Source: Valencia hispanica (Eukaryota; Chordata; Actinopteri; Cyprinodontiformes; Valenciidae). Taken from it: a stretch of 64,000 nt of DNA. The DNA lies in the NCBI GenBank assembly GCA_963556495.2, contig OY747712.1, positions 30,586,235-30,650,234 on the forward strand. Reading direction: 5' to 3'. The position numbers were made by a program, and so were the translations under genes. Shown piece by piece: positions 55,529 to 64,000 of the stretch; within the stretch, counting starts at the first letter, position 1; every line of letters begins with the position of its first letter. The notes beneath the pieces were generated by a model. The model was given only the letters and a program-made list of their open reading frames with translations, did not search any database and had not been told where the DNA came from.

Positions 55529-58323
55529 ACTCACACTAATTACTCAGATACCCTAAATAAAATCTGGGGGATCAAGGAACATAGCAGTTGGAAGGTCTGG
55601 GATAAAGGTGTAGGAACTGTTTAAGACAGGGTCAGGTCATAAAACAATATGCATTTCACAAAGTACTGTTTAATCAGTTATTAAAAAATAAAAGCAGTTT
55701 GCTGGCAGCCTAGACAAGGCTATCCAACTAGAATGACAGGGCAGGCAAGCAGAGCATTAATCAGCAAACCAGCCAAGGGGTGAATTTTAACCCTGGAGGA
55801 GCAGCAGAGAGTCACAGTTCGAGTTGGTGCATTTTGTAAGAAAGACAACTGTTAGTCATGCGCTTGACCGATCTGCTCTTTAAAGAAGTGTAGTGAGAAG
55901 AAAGCCATCGTTCTGGTTGCACTTTGCCTTATGCCATGTATGGATCACATCAATCGTGGAAGAAGGATCTCTGGTCAGATGAGGCCAAATATAAACATTT
56001 TGAGCTTCATGCATAGCGCTATGTGCGGTAGAAAGCTAACACTAGATGCATTAATGTTAACTCCATGCCCAATTTAAATTCTAGTGATGGCAGCATCATT
56101 TTGTGGGGATGTGTTCCTTCAGCAGTGGTAGGAAAGCTTGTCAAAGCTTTCGTGAAATAAATAGAGCTAAATATAGGTCAATATTCAGATGTTTAGCTAC
56201 AAAAAACAGCTACCACTTTGCTTGTGTAACACATCAAACCTAAAAAGATACATTAAAGTCTGTGCTTGTAATGCAGTAAAAATGTGAAGAAATTCAAGGG
56301 ATTTGAATACATTGACAATCCTTCCTAATCTCTCCTATAGGAAGTCTTCAGAGAACAGTGTCCCACTTCCCAAAGATCTTAACCGTCCCTGTGAAGTCTG
56401 TGAAAAACGTGGTGCAGTTCCTTAGAGAGAAGTGTCGGTTTACCACCCAGCAGGTGACAGAAATCCTCAGAGATAGTCCAGCAGTGGTGTTTGAGGACCT
56501 GGACCAGCTAGAGTACAAGTTTCAGGTCAGTGAAGTAGGAAGTGAAACAAAGCAGGCTTAATATTCTAAAGCTCTAAGAATTAATTTTAGGAGCCCACTT
56601 CTAGCTAAGACCACATACACCTACCACCAGCTCTAACCCCAATAAATTGGATTGTTGTGCATTTAGCAGCCCTGCTTTCATAACTAAGCTGACAATTTAA
56701 CTGAATGACCATGTCACAGAGTATGTTTTCCTTGAACCTAAAATTTGCGCAGCTTTTTAGTGCAGACTCAGCAGAATAGGGGATGAAGAGGCAGGTTGAA
56801 TTACTTGTGCTGCTAACAAGAAATGAGAGAAGACTACAGCACAGACCTAAGTTAAACAAATGATTAAATTCGCCACATTTAATTATGGCTGTTTATATAA
56901 CTACTAAACATTAAATAATCCTTTTCTTTTATTAGAATTGGTAAATTTTTACTACTTATACATTCAAAATATATTAAAATTTTAACATGGAAAGACATTT
57001 AAATTCTTCCAAATTTGATTACAAACTGTAGGAGCGGCTTAGGTTGTTTATGCATTGAACTGGTTACAGATTGAAGCAATATGAGAAAATTTTTATTAGT
57101 TTGTTTTTGATATTTGCTTAGAAAAATCCTATTCCTATGTTTAATAATAATTACTCACTAAAATGTAATTTTGCATTGATATGGTCTATGCTGTACCTCT
57201 GATATAACATGATAAATAGAATGTAAACCCTGGAATTTTACATTTCAGGGCATAATAAAAATTATCTGGTCTTATGTTGTCAGTTCCCCCAAAACTAGAC
57301 CATTTAAATTTTCCTTTAAAAATATTTTAACCTCAGATGTACAGATGTACCTAAAACACTGCCATTATAAAAAAAAAATGAATGAAGCCAAAATGGAGCC
57401 TCTTCATTTTTTTGCCATTTTATTTCACCTCGATCTTTCTCAGTGAGTGGATGTTACCCTTACTGATAAATAAAATTAGAACAGTTAATCGAAATTTCCA
57501 TAGTGTGCCAATTTGAATTTATAGACTTCTGCAAAACACGTCTAAATATTCTGACTAAAGATGCAGTTGTAAATATTTAAACCTCCCATTTGGGTCCATG
57601 TATTGTAGCAGATATTTTGACATACCACAAATTGACTGCAATGTAAATACAAACTAAAGTAAAAACTGTAGGTATTCTTTTTCTTTTTCTTATAACCCAT
57701 ATCTTTAACCAAGTGATAGTTTGTATGTTGTGTGACACTGACATGCAGCAGTGGTGCTCCCCCTGGTGGCTACAATATTATTTAATAGATTACTGTATTT
57801 TCCAGGAGTGATGTGACTCGTCTACAAGACAATAAAAGTGTATGGTTAATAACAGCCTTTATGGGGCTTTTACTATAGAATCAAATCAGCAAGCTACATA
57901 TAATGAGATTTGTACCACACTTCTGAATCCTTTGAATTACTTTTGTTTATATTCTCAGATTTTTTCGTTTTTGTTTCTTGTACTTCCTAACTACAAGCAT
58001 TAAACACTCTCTCCACAGTATGTTTACTTCCGAATGGGTGTCAAACAAGCCGAGATGGTAAAGAGCAGGTTGTTTCGTTGCACTCTGGACAACGTGCGCT
58101 GTCGTCACACTTTCCTGGAGCGGCGGGGCCTGTACCAAACCCCGGACAAGAAAGGACAGACTACTATTATTAACCCAAAACTGGACAGCATCCTTAACGT
58201 GGACCAGGAGACATTTATCACAGACGTTGCCCGGGTGTCAGCAGAGGAATATGATGTGTTTCAGAAACTCTTGGCAAGAGAGTGGAAGGAAGAGTTAGAG
58301 TATGGCAGTATTGAGGCTTATAG

Positions 58324-58359
<36 letters not shown>

Positions 58360-58414
58360 GGAGGAGGTGACCAGAAGAAAAAGTGGATACAAGAAGAAGA
58401 AGAAAAATAAATAG
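54552..58414 (+). CDS. mterf4: Mitochondrial transcription termination factor 4, 4 exons, 343 aa
   Basis: Mitochondrial-matrix mTERF-fold protein that in mammals binds the rRNA methyltransferase NSUN4 and guides it to the large mitoribosomal subunit. Exons: 54552-54575, 54805-55231, 56341-56525, 58019-58414 (TAG); total 1032 nt, in frame. The N-terminus is basic and Ser/Thr/Cys-rich without early acidic residues, as expected of a mitochondrial presequence. mTERF-type helical repeats follow: LLDMGFTESQADQLYDIV, FVLGLNPNSVQKLLDKCPEL, a repeat around FLREKCRFTTQQVTEILRDSPAVVF, then KQAEMVKSRLFRCTLDNVR and an RRGLY segment. The C-terminus is an acidic run of 11 Asp encoded by a pure GAT tract (58325-58357), then EEE and a Lys-rich end. 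The gene lies about 2.2 kb downstream of pask on the same strand, as in the remembered human order. Exon 1 encodes only 8 residues (MGTRVVQQ), so an alternative upstream start is possible. Confidence 0.93.
55250..56320 (+). mobile_element. Tc1-like transposon filling mterf4 intron 2
   Basis: Left end CAGTATTTTGCAAAAGTATT, then CACACGTCTTGAGC, a (TA)n expansion at 55441-55525, and later transposase remnants such as CTCTGGTCAGATGAGGCCAA and ATGGCAGCATCATTTTGTGG. The right end is AAATTCAAGGGATTTGAATA. The intron is 1109 bp (55232-56340), and all but roughly 40 bp is this element. No frame is intact. Confidence 0.75.
55439..55525. repeat. (TA)n microsatellite
   Basis: About 87 bp of TA inside the Tc1-like relic of mterf4 intron 2. 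Confidence 0.95.
56526..58018. other. mterf4 intron 3
   Basis: 1493 bp, AT-rich. No repeat family or gene recognised. Confidence 0.6.
58325..58357 (+). repeat. Coding (GAT)11 trinucleotide tract
   Basis: Eleven uninterrupted GAT codons encode the Asp run in the acidic tail of Mterf4. Purity at codon third positions marks it as a true microsatellite, likely to vary in length. Confidence 0.95.
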
Positions 58415-61400
58415 CTGGTAACTGTAACAACAGAGCATAGCACAAAGAATAAATGGCAGTAATCAATGAATCTATGCATCTAATTTAATAAATAAAATGC
58501 TTACTTTGTATTGCTTACTCTGTTGCTTCGTACCTGTTTCGCAGTAGATCCTGAGGAATATTATTGTAACCAAACATGAATCTGTTGTCTGTTGTTTCTC
58601 ATTTTTATGATGAGGAACTAATTTTTGTATTTATTTAGGTGTCGTCATTTGGTTGAAGTGTGATGACGTTAGTGTCGTTAGCGTAATTCACGCAGACTGT
58701 ATATGTGCACAAAAGCGTCAGATGTAGACAAAGCAATTTGCTGTCTTTTGCATTTTTTTTCTTTAATTAATGCAAATAGAATCTTTGCTATGCTATTCTG
58801 TAATGAAGAACGGTCAAAATTCTGAGCATCACATCAGATTAAAAGATGAAAAGAGAAAGAAGATGGTATGAGGATGAAAAGCTCCACCCTGTTACTATGT
58901 GACCAACAAGTGGCTCTAGCTTTTTGCATCCCAGGCTTATCACTGAGTCAACAAAGAATCCATGAGATAGAGGCAGCATGTGAGAGAAGTTGTACGATGG
59001 AAAATCATTAATTTGTGCAGCACAAGCAGCCTTTTCTCTTAGAAATAAGGTAAGACACCTGCATTCAATCAATATAATATGGTTTGTTATTTCCTAGATT
59101 GGATTTAGCAAGTTGAATTTGTGTCAAATCTATTTTTACTGTGGTGGCATTTATGTTCCGTTTGCTTTCTAACCTTTAAAATTTGTCTATCACTAGAATT
59201 GTCCTATAAAATCTGTCTAAAATGTATTGAATAGACCGTTTAAAACCCACTTAATCACACTTTTTGAGACGTTTTTTTATTTTTTCGTATGTATAGAAAT
59301 ATACAAAATACATAGTCCCTACTATGAAGGGTTTATATTTGAATGCTGGCCAAAAGGTACGTGCTACTCATTTCACATCAACCTGGTTCTATGTGGATGA
59401 TAAACTACAGTTAGATGACCTATAAAAACCGGGAAGCTTCCAGTGCTACAAAAGCGCATGAAGGTTATTGAATAAACAGATGACAACTCGGATAGGATAA
59501 TTTAACGGATTCCACCGGATGAAGACCAATAGAAAGACAGTTAAACAGAAGACAAAACAAAGAGATAGCACTGTGAATGTGCTCAATAAGAAATTGTGAA
59601 AAATAGAAAACGGCAGTAATGTATAAAAAAAAATATACCATTGATGTATATGACTGCAGTTCTGAATTTTGTGTGAACATTTTAGAGAATGGTTGGTGGA
59701 CAATTCCAACAAAACAGCCCCAACCTAATACATTCATGTGTAAAGCTTAGGTCCTTAAATAATTATACTAAATCCTAAAAATGTTTAATGAGTGTCAGTC
59801 TTTAATGTGACATTATGGGCTTGGCATTATCCTAGTAAGAAAAAAATAATGTAATGAAAGTTACCACTGAAGAGTTTTTAATTTTTTTAAGCCATCAGTG
59901 GCGAGGGTACGCTGCACCATATATCATAAGTGACTTGGATCTATAAAAGTAGTTAAGATGAAGAGATGTTCATAAATATCAAAATATACAGTGAAATGAA
60001 ATTGCATTTCTCTTGCCTGGAGGCCAGCAGCAGATGTTAGATCAGATAGCACTTTGTTGGGAGGCAGTCCTTGTCACACCTCTTCACACCATAGACTGTA
60101 TGCTTTACACCCAAGCAGCAGAGTTTAGTTAAGTCATTGCAACTTTGTCAACAATGATGTGTCTATGTTCAGTTTCCATGGTAACCGTGTGTTGCACTGG
60201 CTGATGAGTGGTTGTCTCTACGTCTTCCATTACTCTGCATTTAGCACTTAAGGAACAGACCAGATGTTAGTGTTACCAAAAGACCTCTTTTAGACGTGTT
60301 AAGTCAATATGTAGCCATGATTTAAACCCATAGATTTAATCTAGGATAATTCCAAGCAAAGCTGCCTGGTCTGAGATTGGATTTAGATTTTAAAACTTCA
60401 AACTTCACAATAAGGTTCCTGCAAATTATGTAAAAAAATACCAGAATGCATTAAATTAAACTAAAAGAGAGCCTAATTTGATTCAGTATGAATAATGACT
60501 TCCTTTGTTCTGTTGTGATATTGCTGTAATAGTATCAATGTCGGAAGGAACAATAGATGTTTTGTTTATCTGAGAGCCAAGAAGTTGAAAACAAAGAGTG
60601 GTAAATATGAGATAGTTAAATTTTCTGTAGTAGCGATGCAAACAACACATTTTAACCTCAAATGTGAGTAAATGTTCAAGCTCCATATGCTGTGTACAGA
60701 CTTATAATTTAGCTTTTTGTGAAAACAAAATGACCAGTTGTTCAGTATGAATCCTGATTTCCAGCTAGAACTTCACACTCACACAGTGGCTGCCTGTCTC
60801 TGATCGAGGTGCTCATAATACAGAGATGATGCAGTGGTGACAGAATATCTCTCGTTTATGATATTGCAGGGACTGTAAAAGCATCTGATACTGTAGGCCT
60901 AGATATAAAAAGTACAAGGGTTGTACGTAAATTTGTAAAGCTGACTTAGTAATTCAGAGATTTTTAGTTTGAGATCAGCTGCTACTACTCTTTCCTTTTT
61001 TCTTTTTCAAGTCTGTCTCACCCTAAACGGTTCTTTTAATCTTCATCTGAAAAACCATTTTAGATGCCACATAGACCTTGCCTGAACGTCTCTAGACCAC
61101 TAAGTTGTTATATATTATATAATATAATTATATTAAAAATTCCTAATTAGCAAAAGATGTTAATAATTTACTTTGATTTTTTTTTTTCTTGTTTTACATG
61201 CAAATTAGGTTTACAATTAATTAACTAATCACTCATTCAGTTACCAACATGGGTTGTTTAATCTGCTCATCTACATTAGGTTTATGTTCGCATGCGCTTC
61301 ATATTTATTATTTTTACATCGTGTTTATTTTTTTTTCTAAGAGTTTAAATCAATTACAATATGTTGTATGAATATAAAATGTACTTGTACATTTGACTTG

Positions 61401-61473
61401 GTTTATTGCATGCTCATATTTCAAAGAGGGTGCTCTCTGTTTACACTAATTTATGGTGTTTTTTCTTTCGCAG
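58415..61473. other. mterf4-gpr148 intergenic and gpr148 5' region
   Basis: No coding sequence supported. A strong donor (AAG|GTAAGA, 59049-59054) could end a non-coding 5' exon of gpr148 joined to the acceptor at 61473; this is only a suggestion. No mobile element recognised. Confidence 0.45.
58448..58453 (+). terminator. Polyadenylation signal of mterf4
   Basis: AATAAA 34 nt after the mterf4 stop; a second AATAAA follows near 58487. The 3' UTR is therefore very short. Confidence 0.6.
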
Positions 61474-61548
61474 GGCACTACTGGGGGAAGTAAAGAGCCA
61501 CATAAATCACCTCTATCGTCCATCTGTTTACTCTGAGTCAAAATCACA

Positions 61549-62502
61549 ATGGCATCATCTATGCTCATTTTTAACATCACACAGGATTGGATTGCAAGCA
61601 TGGAGCGTTGGCAACTTCAACTATTTTGCATCCCTACTGCCGTCATCACTTTCGCCACCTTTATAGCCAATCCTGTTCTCCTGGTCTGCATTTTCATGTC
61701 CCGGGCTTTGCGTAGGGAGACCCGCTACCTGCTGGTGGCCAACACCCTGGCTGCAGACATGCTGTTCCTCATCCTCAACTTGGCCACATTGATTGGTAAT
61801 GCAGTGGGAGCTCAGATACCCTGGTTTGTTTGTGAGCTGTTCACAGCTCTCCTTGTAACCGCATACAGCTGTGCCATTCTCACTGTGACTCTCATGGTGG
61901 TCGACACCTTTGCCGCCGTCCGCTGGCCTCTCCGTTACCATAACCTCCTCTCACCGGCCCAGACCCACAGCATACTTGGAGTGGTGTGGTTCCTCTGCGC
62001 CATTTACCCGTTCATCCTGGTGATGATGATGAAGGAAGAGATCCCTCATGAGAAAGTACCCGTGTGTCTGGCTCTCATCTCTCTTGGTTTCTTTCAGGCC
62101 AAGGCCATACAGGCGATCTACATGTACTTCTTTGTAGCAGCGCTGATATGCACTTTTCTCATTTTTTACTGCTACATCCGCCTGTACATGGTGACAAGGA
62201 CACAGGGAATCTGGCACAGCCGCTTCTCTAGGGCTCGGGTCACAGTGCTGGTCCATGGGGTTCTGCTCCTGCTCTACTTTGCCCCTGGCTTCATTTTTAC
62301 CTTGGAGCTCTACACCTTTCAGAAGAAAAACATAAGTCAGGATCTTCGGGTGTGGATCAGCACGGTCAATGCTAATCTTTTCATGCTGCTGCCCAGGGCA
62401 TTTGCTCCTTACCTGTATGGGCTGAGGTACCGGGAGATTGCGGAAAGTCTCACACTTCTGCTACATTGCCACAAAAGAAACAGAGAAATCCCAATATCAT
62501 AA
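61549..62502 (+). CDS. gpr148: Orphan class A GPCR, GPR148-like, 317 aa, intronless coding region
   Basis: Seven-transmembrane receptor of the plasma membrane, ligand unknown. Seven hydrophobic segments are visible, approximately at residues 25-50, 58-81, 92-117, 141-162, 180-205, 223-248 and 261-285. TM1 has the Asn of IANP, TM2 the Asp of AADM, TM3 begins with a Cys (FVCELF) and the second extracellular loop has a partner Cys (VPVCLAL). An N-glycosylation site (NIT) lies at residue 9. GIW...SRAR before TM6 and LPRAFAPYLYGLRYRE at the end of TM7 closely follow mammalian GPR148. As in that receptor, the standard DRY is not present (DTFAAVRWPLRY) and NPxxY is changed to APYLY. The ATG has a fair context (ACAATGG). 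A consensus acceptor at 61472-61473 implies an exon starting at 61474 with 75 nt of 5' UTR, hence at least one upstream non-coding exon. Confidence 0.9.
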   Translation: MASSMLIFNITQDWIASMERWQLQLFCIPTAVITFATFIANPVLLVCIFMSRALRRETRYLLVANTLAADMLFLILNLATLIGNAVGAQIPWFVCELFTALLVTAYSCAILTVTLMVVDTFAAVRWPLRYHNLLSPAQTHSILGVVWFLCAIYPFILVMMMKEEIPHEKVPVCLALISLGFFQAKAIQAIYMYFFVAALICTFLIFYCYIRLYMVTRTQGIWHSRFSRARVTVLVHGVLLLLYFAPGFIFTLELYTFQKKNISQDLRVWISTVNANLFMLLPRAFAPYLYGLRYREIAESLTLLLHCHKRNREIPIS

Positions 62503-62672
62503 GGACTCTTAGGAACTGGCCACTATTCAGACTTATTACCTCTAGGTTTTCACTGGGGGCTATTTTGTTTGATTTTTAAAAAGACTGTATATGTACAGTA
62601 GTCAGTAATTCGTTGCTTAAAGGTCTATTTTGTCCAAGCATAATTTCTAACTACTGTTTATAAATATATCTC

Positions 62673-62678
62673 AATAAA
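62673..62678 (+). terminator. Proximal polyadenylation signal of gpr148
   Basis: AATAAA 171 nt after the gpr148 stop. A distal one stands at 63840-63845, with a T/G-rich stretch behind it, so two 3' UTR lengths are possible. Confidence 0.5.
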
Positions 62679-63009
62679 CAGTTTTTTCAATACTAAATAC
62701 CTACGGGTTCAGATTACCTAAATATGAATGTTTATATTCATGCTCTGAGAATCAGGATTAGAGGTCTGATTTAGTTCTCTGTAAGAAGAAAAAATTGTAT
62801 CCCCCCGCCCCCACCCCTTCTGCACTGTACGCGCTTTTGTTTAGAATCGTTTTTCTTCAGGATCAATATTTTATCAGTCAGTTGTGAAATTTGAAATGTA
62901 AATGTTTCTAAAATGTTGTCATTTTCTGGAAATGTATGGATGTGAAATGATCAAATGCTTACACTGTAAAACAAGATCTCAGTTGACTTAATTTTCAGAT
63001 TACGGCTAA

Positions 63010-63111
<102 letters not shown>

Positions 63112-63486
63112 TTGTAAGCAGCTTAATAAGCTGAATAGTTCATATCCTACTAGAACATCGACTCCACTTTACTTGAGCTGGACTTGAAGTGCTATGTGTC
63201 CATTATTTATCAAATGTGGATTTTTTATTTTTTTTATTTTATTTTTTTACTTGACCCACTTAGAAGTACCTTGATGTATCATTAGGTGTTTCCTGGTAAA
63301 GTCTTTAAACTTTTAGCTTGTAAATTCTGTTTTGTAGCAGTCATCTTGCAGCCTTTCCACATTGGTAGAACTTAAACCTTCTTTCGTGTAATGAGAGGAT
63401 TCTTTTAATCACTTTCTCCACAGTTCATTTGCCTATTTATCTTATATTATTTCCAATGAAATTGTTTGAATTTATTGAAACTGCAC

Positions 63487-63650
63487 ACTGGAATGGTTGT
63501 TAGCACTGTTGCCTTGCAGCAAGAATATCCTAGGTTTGATTCCTAGCTGAGGTGTTTCTCCCCATACATGCGTGGGTTCTTGTCTGGCACTTCAGCTTTC
63601 TCCCACAGACCAAAACCATAAATGTATTGTTAGCTGGCCACTCTAAACTG
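63487..63650 (+). mobile_element. tRNA-derived SINE, 5' head
   Basis: GGTTGTTAGCACTGTTGCCT resembles a tRNA A box and TAGGTTTGATTCCTAG a B box. TGCGTGGGTTCTTGTC, TTCTCCCACAGACCAAAACC and GGCCACTCTAAACTG follow in the order known from the widespread teleost SINE whose tail half is at 30340-30530. The copy stops at the point where that half begins. Confidence 0.72.
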
Positions 63651-64000
63651 AGGTCTGAATTTATTTTTGTGTATTTTTTTTTATTTGAAAAACTCTGTTT
63701 TATTAATTTGCATTTCTTTGCCCATGTTCGAGAGGTCTATTCTTACTATGAATGTAAACTAGACAATACTACACTTGTTAGATCTGTATGTTCATGTCTG
63801 GAGATTTAACCATATTTCTATGTAACATTTACTGTCTTGAATAAAGTCTTGTTCAACATGTTGATGGACTGCAGTTTTATGGCCATATTGAAAACAGCAC
63901 TCAACTATGTTTGCTTTCAAAGCCTTGTTTGTCTAAAACTGGGTGTGTAAATAGATCATTTACTTGGCAATTTATGGTCCATGAAGGGGAGGGAGTGAAC

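Noticed and set aside
61621..62256. Two frames of about 100 codons antisense to gpr148
   Set aside because: Antisense shadows of a GC-rich single-exon gene; no domain.

Overview
The window is nuclear DNA of a ray-finned (teleost) fish. Protein-coding genes are split into many short exons with GT-AG introns that are often under 200 bp. AT-rich microsatellites are long, and the interspersed repeats are typical of teleosts: L2-type LINEs, Tc1-like transposons, a PIF/Harbinger element and a tRNA-derived SINE. The species cannot be fixed from the sequence alone.

Four host genes lie in a row on the + strand. (1) kcnab1-type voltage-gated K+ channel beta subunit, 13 coding exons from 7866 to 37617; the first exon(s) lie upstream of the window. 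(2) pask, the PAS-domain serine/threonine kinase, 20 coding exons from 42269 to 52328, which join in frame to 1228 residues. (3) mterf4, a mitochondrial mTERF-family protein, 4 exons from 54552 to 58414, 343 residues. (4) gpr148, an orphan class A GPCR, an intronless coding region at 61549-62502, 317 residues. pask followed by mterf4 in the same direction matches the order remembered for human chromosome 2q37. The genes share no pathway that can be inferred: membrane excitability, nutrient-sensing kinase, mitoribosome assembly and an orphan receptor.

The kcnab1 introns make up more than half of the window and hold most of the mobile DNA. They contain a nearly full-length but dead L2-type LINE (11140-16605) with an SGNH-esterase ORF1 and an ORF2 interrupted by a solo LTR; four further LINE fragments; two LINE 3' tails; half of a SINE; a perfectly bounded palindromic MITE (34237-34579); and a pair of inverted ~200 bp repeats on either side of exons 9-11.

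Between kcnab1 and pask is a nested insertion. A (TA)n microsatellite holds a hAT-like non-autonomous element with a palindromic core, and that core holds a deleted Harbinger element with remnants of both Harbinger genes. Two introns, pask intron 4 and mterf4 intron 2, consist almost entirely of decayed Tc1-like transposons. In pask the acceptor AG directly follows the transposon end.

No wholly new system was found. The items most worth a second look are the nested Harbinger/hAT locus with its CWG target site, the Tc1-built introns, the Asn in place of a conserved activation-loop Thr in Pask, the competing splice donors in pask exon 11, and the inverted repeats around kcnab1 exons. All exon calls come from reading splice consensus, phase and family similarity by eye; no alignment was run.
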